From: Loktanella gaetbuli
GTDB taxonomy: Bacteria > Pseudomonadota > Alphaproteobacteria > Rhodobacterales > Rhodobacteraceae
Direction of reading: 5' to 3'
DNA: 64,000 bases
Assembly: GCF_020531945.1 (NCBI RefSeq)
Contig: NZ_JAJATZ010000002.1
Location: 310,001-374,000 of the forward strand
Shown here in pieces: positions 53,256-62,129 of this stretch. A program made the translations under genes and the position numbers. Below the pieces are notes generated by a model that saw nothing but the letters and a program-made list of their open reading frames with translations, searched no databases and was not told where the DNA came from. Position 1 is the first letter of the stretch. The number at the start of each line of letters is the position of its first letter.

Positions 53256-54440
53256 GGTGGGAATTCCTTTTAGTTAGATCACGCAGTTTGAACAGCATAA
53301 GCTTACGACGCCATTCTACCACCTAAGCAAATCGTTTTTGCAAACAAAATTAAAGAACGACCTCCACAAAATCCCTTTCCTCCCAAACAAAGAAAATTTC
53401 TTCAATTGGAAGGAAAGCATTATGGCGCATCAGACTATCACCGTATCTATTTTCAATATGCCTAGATACTATTCCGACACAAAGTCCATTTTCACCAAAG
53501 ACCGGCCCACCACTGTTGCCTGGGGAAACCTGACACGACATAATTCCTAATCGACTATTGCTGCCAGCTCGACCCACAAAGCCATTCACTTCACCGGAGT
53601 GAACCAGGAGCGGATTTCCTTGCCCCATAAATAAACGGGGATAACCCGCAGCAAAAATTTTCGACAAAGCACTTGCGGCTGAAAGCCCCAAAAATGGTAT
53701 ATCTTCTTTGGAAGACACCTTACAGATTGCCAAATCGACATTCTCGTTAAACCAAACCCCCTCTAGCTTGAGGGAAACCTCTCCAGCAAATAACTCGACT
53801 TTGCCGACAAGCGCGCCGCCGCTGATTAAGCAATGCGCACAAGTTACGAGTATGATTTCATCTGCGCTTTTCACCAGAACGCCCGACCCAGTTCCGACCG
53901 GACGTCCCTCTGCGTCGGATATGTCTATTCTGACGATACCTTTGGAAAGCTCCGAAAATGCGGCATTAAATCCAAACATTAACGCATGAAGTTGCTCTGG
54001 ATTCTGCAATTCATCCAGACCAAGGTCAGGTATCAAATATAAATTATTACCCGGAAGTTGAAATCCCATCGGAGCTCGAAATGCAATTTTTTGATACTCA
54101 AGACTTTCAAGCCCAATTTCGGAAATAAAAATCGCGCTCTGACCTGGTATATTTTTACTTTCAGAGATTGCTGCTAGCTCGAAGCCCGATACAACAACCT
54201 TTGTACCTTGGGGCGGCTTTGGGATATTAGCCCGCCGGGACACAACACCTATATCTGCTAATACCTCATCAAGGGAGCGGCCACCTTTTAAGACAGAAAA
54301 AAGCGCGTGGGATATTCTTTTACGTCTTTCTCCATTGATTTCACCTTTAGCTGCTGCATACAATTCACTAGTCAACATAAGTTAGCTCCACCTCGCAATA
54401 GATTGCCAAGCTAAGAGATACTTAAGTTAGTGAAAAATCA
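53256..54440. other. Low-GC insert carrying a single protease gene
   Basis: About 1.2 kb with strikingly lower GC than either flank, with A/T-rich codons and gaps. It lies between the HIBADH-like gene and lepA. No integrase, transposase, tRNA or clear terminal repeats were found; only a vague TTAGTTAG / TAAGTTAG similarity occurs near the two edges. It was probably acquired horizontally. Confidence 0.6.
53350..54378 (-). CDS. Trypsin-like serine protease with novel N-terminal domain
   Basis: A 342-residue protein. Residues 1-~145 form an unrecognised domain (HALFSVLKGGRSLDEVLADIG). Residues ~146-342 form a trypsin-like peptidase: catalytic His182 in LVTCAHCL, Asp215 in NENVDLAICK, Ser289 in SPGNSGGPVFG. 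All three triad residues are present. No signal peptide is visible, so it may act in the cytoplasm. Codon use is AT-rich, unlike neighbours, pointing to transfer. No partner gene is present. Confidence 0.8.
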   Translation of the reverse strand: MLTSELYAAAKGEINGERRKRISHALFSVLKGGRSLDEVLADIGVVSRRANIPKPPQGTKVVVSGFELAAISESKNIPGQSAIFISEIGLESLEYQKIAFRAPMGFQLPGNNLYLIPDLGLDELQNPEQLHALMFGFNAAFSELSKGIVRIDISDAEGRPVGTGSGVLVKSADEIILVTCAHCLISGGALVGKVELFAGEVSLKLEGVWFNENVDLAICKVSSKEDIPFLGLSAASALSKIFAAGYPRLFMGQGNPLLVHSGEVNGFVGRAGSNSRLGIMSCQVSPGNSGGPVFGENGLCVGIVSRHIENRYGDSLMRHNAFLPIEEIFFVWEERDFVEVVL

Positions 54441-54501
54441 ACCGGGTGCCGGCCGCGATTGGCTGCGCCATTCGCTTTCCCGCACTGCCTCCATCCGCGC
54501 C

Positions 54502-54532
54502 GAAAATGGTCAGCTTTCAGCTGTCCATTTTC
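54502..54532. terminator. Hairpin spanning the lepA stop codon
   Basis: GAAAATGG-A-CAGCT pairs with AGCTG-A-CCATTTTC around a 3-base loop; the lepA TGA lies in the stem-loop. No T-tract follows. It may protect the mRNA end or terminate weakly. Confidence 0.5.
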
Positions 54533-56316
54533 AGTGCGCTGATGAAGGCTTCCTGCGGAATATCCACCTTCCCGAACTGCCGCATCTTCTTCTTACCCGC
54601 CTTCTGCTTATCCAGCAGCTTGCGCTTGCGCGACGCGTCGCCGCCGTAGCATTTGGCCGTCACGTCCTTGCGCAGGGCCGACAGGGTCTCTCGGGCGATG
54701 ACCTTGCCGCCGATGGCCGCCTGGATCGGGATCTTGAACATGTGGCGGGGGATCAGGTCCTTGAGCTTTTCCACCATCGCGCGGCCGCGCATTTCGGCGC
54801 GGTCGCGGTGGACCATCATGGACAGGGCGTCCACGGGTTCGTCGTTCACCAGCACCGACATCTTGACAAGGTTGTCCTCTTGGTAGCCCGTCATGGCATA
54901 GTCGAAGGACGCATAGCCCTTGGTCACGGATTTCAGGCGGTCGTAGAAGTCGAACACCACCTCGTTCAGCGGCAGGTCGTAAACGACCATCGCGCGGCTG
55001 CCTGCATAGGTCAGGTCCAACTGCACGCCGCGGCGATCCTGGCACAGTTTCAGCACGTCGCCCAGGTATTCGTCGGGCACGAGGATCGTCGCCTTGATCC
55101 GCGGCTCTTCCACATGGTCGACGTGGGTCAGGTCGGGCATGTCAGCGGGGTTGTGCAGGTCCTGCTGCGTGCCGTCCTTCATGTAGACGTGATAGACGAC
55201 CGAGGGGGCGGTGGTGATCAGGTCGATGTTGTATTCCCGCTCGATCCGGTCGCGGATGACCTCGAGGTGCAAGAGCCCGAGGAAGCCGCAGCGGAAACCA
55301 AAGCCGAGGGCTGCGGATGTTTCCATCTCGAAGCTGAAGCTCGCGTCGTTCAGCGCCAGTTTGTCGATGGCGTTGCGCAGGTCCTCGAATTCCGAGGAAT
55401 CCACCGGGAACAGGCCACAGAACACAACGGGTTGCGCGGGTTTGAAGCCGGGCAGCGGTTTGTCGGTGCCCTTGCGTTCGTTGGTGATCGTGTCACCGAC
55501 GCGGGTGTCGCGCACCTCTTTGATCTGTGCGGTGAAAAAGCCGATTTCACCGGGGCCCAGTTCGTCGACGGGCAGCATGCCGGGTTTGAACACGCCCAGA
55601 CGGTCGATCAGGTGGACGGTGTCGTTCTGCATGAACCGCACGCGGTCCTTGACCTTGATCGTGCCGTCGATGACACGGATCAGCACGACCACGCCCAGGT
55701 AGGCGTCATACCAGCTGTCCACCAGCATGGCCTTGAGCGGGGCCGCGCGGTCACCCTTGGGGGCGGGCAGCTTGTGCACGATCGCCTCGAGCGTTTCCTT
55801 GATGCCGACGCCGGTTTTTGCGCTGACGCGGATCGCCTCGCTTGCGTCGATGCCGATCACGTCCTCGATCTGCTCGGCCACGCGGTCGCATTCGGATGCG
55901 GGCAGGTCGATCTTGTTCAGGACGGGGACGATCTCGTGGTCGGCCTCGATGGCGTGATAGACATTGGCGAGGGTTTGCGCCTCGACCCCTTGGGTGCTGT
56001 CAACGACCAGCAACGACCCTTCGACGGCGCGCATGGACCGGGACACCTCGTAGGCGAAATCGACGTGACCGGGGGTGTCGATCAGGTTCAGCACATAGGT
56101 TTCGCCGTTGTCGGCGGTATAGTCGATCCGCACGGTCTGCGCCTTGATGGTGATGCCGCGCTCACGCTCGATATCCATGCTGTCCAGCATCTGTGCCTTC
56201 ATGTCGCGGTCGGCAACGGTGCCGGTGGACTGGATCAACCGGTCAGCCAGGGTCGATTTTCCGTGGTCGATATGCGCCACGATCGAGAAATTGCGGATAT
56301 GCGAGAGTTCGGTCAT
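54517..56316 (-). CDS. lepA: Elongation factor 4 (LepA)
   Basis: A 599-residue ribosome-associated GTPase. G1 AHIDHGKSTLADRL (~14-27), G3 DTPGHVDF, G4 NKIDLPAS, then EF-G-like domains and the LepA-specific C-terminus with MLDKQKAGKKKMRQFG-like ending. Start ATG 56316 gives the usual MTELSHIRNFSIVAHIDHG. It promotes translation under ionic or temperature stress. Confidence 0.97.
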   Translation of the reverse strand: MTELSHIRNFSIVAHIDHGKSTLADRLIQSTGTVADRDMKAQMLDSMDIERERGITIKAQTVRIDYTADNGETYVLNLIDTPGHVDFAYEVSRSMRAVEGSLLVVDSTQGVEAQTLANVYHAIEADHEIVPVLNKIDLPASECDRVAEQIEDVIGIDASEAIRVSAKTGVGIKETLEAIVHKLPAPKGDRAAPLKAMLVDSWYDAYLGVVVLIRVIDGTIKVKDRVRFMQNDTVHLIDRLGVFKPGMLPVDELGPGEIGFFTAQIKEVRDTRVGDTITNERKGTDKPLPGFKPAQPVVFCGLFPVDSSEFEDLRNAIDKLALNDASFSFEMETSAALGFGFRCGFLGLLHLEVIRDRIEREYNIDLITTAPSVVYHVYMKDGTQQDLHNPADMPDLTHVDHVEEPRIKATILVPDEYLGDVLKLCQDRRGVQLDLTYAGSRAMVVYDLPLNEVVFDFYDRLKSVTKGYASFDYAMTGYQEDNLVKMSVLVNDEPVDALSMMVHRDRAEMRGRAMVEKLKDLIPRHMFKIPIQAAIGGKVIARETLSALRKDVTAKCYGGDASRKRKLLDKQKAGKKKMRQFGKVDIPQEAFISALKMDS

Positions 56317-56402
56317 GTCGGGCCCCGGAGGTCAGAATTAGCGTCTGTCAATGGCGCGGACGCCGCGATTTTGCAAGGGGCCAAAGGGCCGCAGTGCCTT
56401 GG

Positions 56403-56421
56403 CCCGATGCATGGCATCGGG
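56403..56421. other. Perfect short hairpin upstream of lepA
   Basis: CCCGATGC and GCATCGGG flank ATG, in the 168-base gap between lepA and a divergent cupin gene. No T-tract follows. It could be an operator or a leader hairpin. Confidence 0.35.
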
Positions 56422-56484
56422 GGTGGTCAGGACCGGCAGCAGCGCTAGTCTTGGAACCCCGGAAACCACTGCAGGATGCATCCC

Positions 56485-56751
56485 ATGACCGAAGACGACT
56501 ACCGCGACATCGCCCGATCCCAGGACTATGGCACACCCCAAGAGGTCAGTATCGCACCCGATACCCGGCGCGAGACGCATACCCACGATCAAACCTCCTT
56601 CGTCTACGTGATCAGTGGCCGTTTCATCCTGAATACAGCCGAAGGGTCGCCCGCCTACGATCCCGGTGACATCGTCATTCTGCCCGCCAACATTCCCCAT
56701 GCCGAAGAGGCCGGACCAGAAGGTGCGACTATCCTCGTCGCGCGCAAATAG
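56485..56751 (+). CDS. Small cupin-domain protein
   Basis: An 88-residue single cupin barrel. Motif 1 appears as RRETHTHDQTSFVYVISGRF (His pair for metal) and motif 2 as YDPGDIVILPANIPHAEEA. AGGA lies 8 bases before ATG 56485; an in-frame ATG 9 bases earlier is less well placed. Function unknown; small cupins often bind metals or sugars. Confidence 0.8.
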   Translation: MTEDDYRDIARSQDYGTPQEVSIAPDTRRETHTHDQTSFVYVISGRFILNTAEGSPAYDPGDIVILPANIPHAEEAGPEGATILVARK

Positions 56752-56901
56752 GCCCGGCGCTTCACGCGATTGCGATCTGGCAGCGTGACCCGCATCCGCA
56801 TCCAGCATTGCAAGACGGCAAGGCCGCTGGCATAGTTGGCGCACGGCAGTAAGGCGATGACACCGGAAAACCGGGCACGCCACACAAGAACAGGCAGTCT
56901 C

Positions 56902-57204
56902 ATGCGGTTTCTCTTTCTGGGCATGGCCCTCATCGTTTTGAATTCATGTGGCGCTGGTGTGCGCGGCGAGCTGGGCAAGGCCTGCATGGCATCAGGCCGA
57001 TCAGCCGCCAATCCGGCCCTGTGTTCCTGCGTTCAGCGCACGGCGAACCTGAATTTGTCGGGGCGCGACCAGAAACTGGCCGCCACCTTCTTTGAGGATC
57101 CACAGCGCGCGCAGGACACCCGCCAGTCCGACAATGCCGGTGACGAGGCGTTCTGGCTCCGCTACCGGGCCTTTACCGATACCGCACAACGTCAGTGCCG
57201 CTAG
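56902..57204 (+). CDS. Putative lipoprotein
   Basis: A 100-residue precursor. Lipobox LNSC (Cys 16) follows a short hydrophobic signal. The mature part has conserved cysteines in KACMASGRSA and ALCSCVQ, then FFEDPQRAQDTRQSD and a final Cys near the C-terminus, suggesting disulfides. It resembles a Rhodobacteraceae family sometimes labelled arginine transporter without evidence. ATG 56902 begins the signal peptide; upstream ATG codons are less likely. Confidence 0.75.
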   Translation: MRFLFLGMALIVLNSCGAGVRGELGKACMASGRSAANPALCSCVQRTANLNLSGRDQKLAATFFEDPQRAQDTRQSDNAGDEAFWLRYRAFTDTAQRQCR

Positions 57205-57224
57205 GCAAGGCGCTGGCGGTTCGG

Positions 57225-57291
57225 GCTTCTTCTGGCTAGAAATATCCCGGAGGTTCGGAGGCAGCGCCTCCGATCGGCGCAGCCGACCCCG
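57225..57291 (-). repeat. Dispersed repeat, variant subfamily copy B
   Basis: CTTCTTCTGG, a variable segment, TATCCCGGAGGTT, and the hairpin GGAGGC-AGC-GCCTCC followed by a second small stem. It nearly matches the copy at 41829. It lies between the lipoprotein stop and the meaB ribosome site. Confidence 0.7.
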
Positions 57292-57303
57292 ACAGGAGAA
57301 GCA

Positions 57304-58284
57304 ATGACCGACATTCCCGCCATGGCTCAGGCGTTGCGTGCAGGCGACAGACGCGCGCTGGCCCGTGCGATCACCCTGATCGAAAGCGGCAAGCCCGACC
57401 ACCGCGATCAGGCCCTGGCGCTGCTGGATGCGGTCGGGTCCGACCGTCAGGCCCTGCGCATCGGGCTGTCCGGCACACCGGGCGTGGGAAAATCCACATT
57501 CATCGAAAGTTTCGGCCTGATGCTGACGGCGCAGGATCTGCGGGTCGCGGTTCTCGCGGTCGATCCATCCTCGGCCAGGTCGGGCGGATCGATCTTGGGG
57601 GACAAGACGCGGATGGATCACCTCAGCCGTGACCCGCGCGCATTCATCCGGCCATCGCCCAGCCAGACCCATCTGGGTGGCGTGGCGCGCCGCACGCGCG
57701 AGGCGATCCGCCTGTGCGAGGCGGCTGGTTTCGACATCGTGCTGGTCGAAACAGTGGGTGTCGGCCAATCCGAAACCGTGGTCGCGCAGATGACGGACCT
57801 GTTCGTCCTGCTGCTGGCCCCGGCAGGCGGCGATGAATTGCAGGGCGTAAAACGCGGCATCATGGAAATCGCCGACCTGGTATTGGTCAACAAGGCCGAC
57901 GGCGATCTGCGCGCGCAGGCAAGCCGCACCTGTGCCGACTACGCAGGCGCGCTGCGGCTGATGCGCAAACGTGCGGGCGACGCCGACGGCTTTCCAAAGG
58001 CGCTGACCGTCTCGGCCCTGGATCAGTCGGGTCTGACACAAGCCTGGGACGAGATGCAGGCCCTGTCGGACTGGCGCCGCGCGACCGGGCATTGGGACAC
58101 GACGCGCGCCGCTCAGGCCCGGCACTGGTTCCAGCAGGAATTGCGCTCAGAAATGATGGCGCTGCTGACGCATGACGCAGAACTGCGCGACCGACTGACC
58201 GGGCTTGAAAACGATGTGGCCGCCGGTCGGCTGACCCCTGCGGCCGCGGCCCGTGCCGCCCTCGCCCCGCTGGATCGCCGGTGA
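57304..58284 (+). CDS. meaB: Methylmalonyl-CoA mutase-associated GTPase MeaB
   Basis: A 326-residue SIMIBI GTPase that protects and reloads B12-dependent methylmalonyl-CoA mutase. P-loop GTPGVGKSTFIE (~58-69), switch VDPSSARSGGSILGDKTRM, VETVGVGQSE, and the base motif LVNKADGD. GACAGGAG precedes ATG 57304. The mutase gene is not in the window; prpE upstream supplies propionyl-CoA for the same pathway. The stop overlaps the next start (GTGA). Confidence 0.94.
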   Translation: MTDIPAMAQALRAGDRRALARAITLIESGKPDHRDQALALLDAVGSDRQALRIGLSGTPGVGKSTFIESFGLMLTAQDLRVAVLAVDPSSARSGGSILGDKTRMDHLSRDPRAFIRPSPSQTHLGGVARRTREAIRLCEAAGFDIVLVETVGVGQSETVVAQMTDLFVLLLAPAGGDELQGVKRGIMEIADLVLVNKADGDLRAQASRTCADYAGALRLMRKRAGDADGFPKALTVSALDQSGLTQAWDEMQALSDWRRATGHWDTTRAAQARHWFQQELRSEMMALLTHDAELRDRLTGLENDVAAGRLTPAAAARAALAPLDRR

Positions 58285-59075
58285 CCGTCACCCGCCTGTT
58301 CAGCGGAACGCATCTGCGCGCAGACCTGATGCAGACAGGTGCTGCCGATCTGGTCGTGACATTCGATTGGCGCGTGATCGGGCGTCGCGGGTTCACGGAA
58401 ATGACGCCAAACCAGCGGTTTCTGGATGCAGGATACGATAAGCTGATGATCGCCACCTCCGCGAACGACTGGTTCATCAATCGTGACACGACAGCATTGG
58501 AGCGCGCGCTGGACGGTGTCTCCGCGCAATACGATGCCGTTTTGGGCATCGGGTTTTCGATGGGCGGTTATGGTGCTGTCAGGTTCAGCCGCACCTTGGG
58601 TATTCAAAGGATCGTGGCCGTGTCGCCTCAGGTTTCGATCAGCCATGCCCATGCACCATTCGAATGGCGCTACCGCGAAGAGGCGGCCGGTTTCGATCCG
58701 GCACTGGGTGACCTGACGCAACGCGCCGATCCTGATCTGACCGGACATCTGCTGCTTGATCCATTGAACGGCGCCGATCTGGCCCATGGACGTGCGCTAC
58801 AGGTGCATTGCCCGGGCCTGCGTCTTGTGCGTCTGACGGGGGCTGGGCATCCGGCCTCGGGCCTGCTGCGCGCAGTCAAGCGCGCCGGACGCATTCCGGG
58901 GTTGCTGCTTGACCCCGAGGATGGTCTGCGTCCCTTGCTGCAGGATCACCGCAGCGCCCGTCGTGGCCAGCCAGACTACTGGACCCGGCTGGCCGCAGCA
59001 CTGGATGCGCGCCGACCCGCGCTTGCTGCAAAAGCCCGCGCAAAGGCCGCTGATCTGGCGTCACAGATGCGCTGA
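58281..59075 (+). CDS. Alpha/beta-hydrolase-like hypothetical protein
   Basis: A 264-residue protein with the nucleophile-elbow pattern GIGFSMGGYGAVRFS (~91-105). A preceding strand VVTFDWRVIGRRGF and a following VAVSPQVSISHAH complete a partial hydrolase core, with a His in GAGHPASG. The GTG start overlaps the meaB stop, so it is translated from the same message. A link to methylmalonyl or propionyl metabolism is contextual only. The C-terminus is Arg/Ala-rich. Confidence 0.7.
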   Translation: MTVTRLFSGTHLRADLMQTGAADLVVTFDWRVIGRRGFTEMTPNQRFLDAGYDKLMIATSANDWFINRDTTALERALDGVSAQYDAVLGIGFSMGGYGAVRFSRTLGIQRIVAVSPQVSISHAHAPFEWRYREEAAGFDPALGDLTQRADPDLTGHLLLDPLNGADLAHGRALQVHCPGLRLVRLTGAGHPASGLLRAVKRAGRIPGLLLDPEDGLRPLLQDHRSARRGQPDYWTRLAAALDARRPALAAKARAKAADLASQMR

Positions 59076-59236
59076 GGGGTTGACGGCATAACCGATTCAC
59101 CGTAGGCGCTGCGAACTGAATTTATGCCCTCATGCCGTTGGGGGTTGTTGTCCATCCGGCCACCCAGCGTGGCCCCCATGTCAGGCCAGTCGCGCCCAGC
59201 CGCCGACAGGACCGAAGAAGAAGAAGGAACACGCCC

Positions 59237-59518
59237 ATGTCGCGCCGTTGCGATCTGACCGGAAAAGGCCCGATGTCGGGCAACAACGTCTCTCATGCGA
59301 ACAACCGCACCCGTCGTCGGTTCCTGCCGAACCTGCAGGACGTCACGCTGATGTCCGACACGCTGGGCCGTTCGTTCAAGTTCCGCGTGTCCAGCGCTGC
59401 ACTGCGCACGGTCGACCACCGCGGTGGTCTGGACGCCTTCATGGCCAAAGCCAAGGAAGCCGAGCTGTCCCCCGAGGCGCTGAAAGTCAAAAAAGAGATC
59501 GCAAAAGCAACGGCATAA
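59237..59518 (+). CDS. rpmB: 50S ribosomal protein L28
   Basis: A 93-residue large-subunit protein with MSRRCDLTGKGPMSGNNVSHANNRTRRRF and FKFRVSSAALRTVDHRGG. Alphaproteobacterial L28 is longer than the enterobacterial form, as here. AAGAAGGA precedes ATG 59237; the open frame to 59132 is upstream artefact. It is followed by a terminator. Confidence 0.97.
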   Translation: MSRRCDLTGKGPMSGNNVSHANNRTRRRFLPNLQDVTLMSDTLGRSFKFRVSSAALRTVDHRGGLDAFMAKAKEAELSPEALKVKKEIAKATA

Positions 59519-59544
59519 GCCTTGCTGCGACCGATAAAGACTGA

Positions 59545-59573
59545 AACCCGGCTGCCGTGCAGTCGGGTTTTTC
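59545..59573 (+). terminator. Rho-independent terminator after rpmB
   Basis: ACCCGGCTGC and GCAGTCGGGT arms (one mismatch) around CGT, followed by TTTTCC. Confidence 0.85.
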
Positions 59574-59587
59574 CTTATGCGGTGCCA

Positions 59588-59635
59588 GATTTTTCGCGAA
59601 AAATCATGGGCCGTCCGCATTTTCGCGAAAATGCG
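59588..59635. promoter_or_regulatory. Two tandem perfect palindromes upstream of hrpB
   Basis: An 18-base palindrome centred on TTTTTCGCGAAAAA (59588-59605) and a 20-base palindrome centred on ATTTTCGCGAAAAT (59616-59635) share the core TTTTCGCGAAAA. Their centres are 29 bases apart. The second ends 5 bases before the hrpB start. The pairing suggests a tandem operator or paired hairpins. Confidence 0.5.
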
Positions 59636-59640
59636 GGGCG

Positions 59641-62061
59641 ATGACGATGCTCCCTATTGATGATGTGCTGGATGACGTGACCGCCGCACTTTGCGCCACC
59701 GGCCGCGTTGTCCTGCAAGCGCCGCCCGGTGCCGGCAAGACGACCCGCGTGCCGCTGGCGGTTCTGGAATCGGGATCAACCAACGGCATGATCGTCATGC
59801 TGGAACCCCGCAGGCTAGCCGTGCGGGCAGCGGCCGAACGCTTGGCCGCGCAGCTGGGAGAGCAGGTCGGCCAGCGTGTCGGCTACCGCATGCGCGGCGA
59901 ATCCAAGGTGGGCACCGGATGCCGCGTCCTTGTAGTGACCGAAGGAATCCTCACCCGCATGGTGCAGGATGATCCCGAATTGCCCGGCGTGGGCTGCGTG
60001 ATCTTTGACGAATTTCACGAACGATCGTTGCAGGCGGATCTGGGGCTGGCCCTCGTCTGGGAGGTCAAGGGCGCGCTGCGACCGGACCTCGGCCTGATCG
60101 TGATGTCCGCCACGCTGGACGCGGCACCCGTTGCGGCAATGCTGGACGACGCGCCCGTTGTCACGGCACAGGGCCGAACCTACCCGGTGGACATCAAATA
60201 TCTGGACCGGTCACTGGGGCCCCGCGTGCGACTGCCGCAGGCGGTTGCGGACCTGATCGCACAGGTCGTGCCGCAAACCACGGGCGGGGTGCTGGTGTTT
60301 CTGCCCGGTGCCGGTGAGATACGGCAAGTCGCCAGCGCGTTGGCGGGCCACCTGCCTGCGGATTGTGACGTCAGGCCACTGTATGGTGCACTGCCCTTTG
60401 CGCAACAACGCGCGGCCATCGCACCTGTGTCGTCGGGGCGCAAGATCGTGTTGTCCACATCCATCGCCGAGACGTCACTGACAATCGAGGACATCCGCGT
60501 CGTGGTAGACGCAGGCCGCGCGCGCCGCGCTCGATTTGATCCCGGATCGGGCATGTCGCGTCTGGTCACGGAACGGGCCTCGCGGGCCGAGGCGGATCAG
60601 CGTGCCGGCCGCGCCGGTCGGGTCGCGGCAGGCACGGCCTATCGTTTGTGGACACAAGGCGAACACGGCGCCCTGCCTGCCTTTGCCCCACCCGAAATCG
60701 CGGCTGCAGATTTGACCGGGCTGGCGCTGGATCTCGCACTTTGGGGCACTGACGACCTGGCCTTTCTCACTCCGCCACCAGAGGTTGCACTGACCGAGGC
60801 GCGTATGCTCTTGCGTGATCTGGGCGCGTTGGACGGGCAGGACAGGATCACGCCGCACGGACGGGTGCTGGCCGCCCTGCCCGTACATCCGCGACTGGGC
60901 CATATGTTGACCCTCGCGGGGGCGCAGGCCGCCCCTTTGGCCGCACTGCTGGAGGCGCGCGACCCGCTGCGCGGCGCTGGCTGCGACCTGGCGCTGCGAC
61001 TGACTGCCTTGGGCGGTGGTGCGGTCCCGGCTGCCGCCGACCGGGGCGCACTTGCCCAGATCAAGGCCGAGGCAAAACGTCTGGCGCAGGGCATACCGCA
61101 GAGGCCAGCCCTGACGCTGGGTCAGATGGCAGCGCTGGCCTATCCCGACCGGATCGCGTTGCGCAGGCCCGGCGATGACCCGCGCTATCTGCTGTCGGGT
61201 GGCAAGGGGGCCATGATGGAGCCGGGCGACCCGATGGCCGGACAGCGCCTGCTGGTCGTCACCGATACCGATGGCAACCCGCGCGAGGCGCGGATCTGGC
61301 AGGCCGCCAGCATCGACGAGGCTGCGCTGCGGGCTGTGCTGGGCAATCGTATTGAGTGGCGCAATACCTGTGTCTGGTCGCGTCGCGACGGGCGCGTTCT
61401 GGCACGCCGTCAGGAATGTCTGGGGGCCATTGTGCTGGATGACAGGCGCTGGGATGATGCCCCGCCCGAGACGATCGCCGCCGCGATGCTGGACGGGGTG
61501 CGCCAGTTGGGCCTGCGCCCCAGTCGGGCAGCGCAACGATTTCGCGCCCGTGTGGCGCTGGTCCGTGATGACGGGATCGATCTGCCGGATCTGTCCGACG
61601 ACGCGTTGATGGCGACGCTGGGTGATTGGCTGTTGCCGCATCTGGGGACCGTGCGGTCAACGCAGGATTGGGCTGATTTCGATCTGCTGGACCCGCTGCG
61701 TGCCATGCTGGCCTGGACCCAGATGCAGGCCCTGGACAGGGCCGCGCCGCCAGCATTCACCACGCCGTTGGGACGGCGCATTCCCATCGACTACGATAGC
61801 ACGGTTCCGGAAATCACCCTGCGCATTCAGGAAATGTTCGGTCAGACAACACATCCAACCGTTGGCAAGACACCGCTGCGCGTCACATTGCTGTCGCCCG
61901 GACATAAACCCGTACAGACCACGCAGGACTTGCCCGGGTTCTGGGAAACCTCCTATGCGGACGTGCGACGTGACATGCGCGGGCGCTATCCGCGCCATCC
62001 CTGGCCAGAAGATCCCAGAGAGGCGGATCCCACGTTGCGCGCAAAGCCGCGCAAGCGTTAG
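59641..62061 (+). CDS. hrpB: ATP-dependent RNA helicase HrpB
   Basis: An 806-residue DEAH-box helicase. Motif I is GAGKTTRVPLAV, motif II is DEFHERSL (DEFH variant), motif III is SAT, and motif VI is QRAGRAGR. The family-specific C-terminal HrpB domain (~500-800) contains WADFDLLDPLRAML and PIDYDSTVPEI. ATG 59641 was chosen from alignment of the N-terminal LPIDDVLDDVTAAL; no clear ribosome site is seen because the palindrome occupies the space. The biological role in alphaproteobacteria is unclear. Confidence 0.92.
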   Translation: MTMLPIDDVLDDVTAALCATGRVVLQAPPGAGKTTRVPLAVLESGSTNGMIVMLEPRRLAVRAAAERLAAQLGEQVGQRVGYRMRGESKVGTGCRVLVVTEGILTRMVQDDPELPGVGCVIFDEFHERSLQADLGLALVWEVKGALRPDLGLIVMSATLDAAPVAAMLDDAPVVTAQGRTYPVDIKYLDRSLGPRVRLPQAVADLIAQVVPQTTGGVLVFLPGAGEIRQVASALAGHLPADCDVRPLYGALPFAQQRAAIAPVSSGRKIVLSTSIAETSLTIEDIRVVVDAGRARRARFDPGSGMSRLVTERASRAEADQRAGRAGRVAAGTAYRLWTQGEHGALPAFAPPEIAAADLTGLALDLALWGTDDLAFLTPPPEVALTEARMLLRDLGALDGQDRITPHGRVLAALPVHPRLGHMLTLAGAQAAPLAALLEARDPLRGAGCDLALRLTALGGGAVPAAADRGALAQIKAEAKRLAQGIPQRPALTLGQMAALAYPDRIALRRPGDDPRYLLSGGKGAMMEPGDPMAGQRLLVVTDTDGNPREARIWQAASIDEAALRAVLGNRIEWRNTCVWSRRDGRVLARRQECLGAIVLDDRRWDDAPPETIAAAMLDGVRQLGLRPSRAAQRFRARVALVRDDGIDLPDLSDDALMATLGDWLLPHLGTVRSTQDWADFDLLDPLRAMLAWTQMQALDRAAPPAFTTPLGRRIPIDYDSTVPEITLRIQEMFGQTTHPTVGKTPLRVTLLSPGHKPVQTTQDLPGFWETSYADVRRDMRGRYPRHPWPEDPREADPTLRAKPRKR

Positions 62062-62129
62062 TTGCTATTTTACGCCAAACCACTACGTTAGACGTCAATA
62101 ATGTAGAAAAATGACCGAGATTGAGCGCA

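Noticed and set aside
53256..54440. Insertion sequence ends flanking the protease insert
   Set aside because: Looked for inverted or direct terminal repeats; only a weak TTAGTTAG/TAAGTTAG likeness, insufficient to call a transposon.
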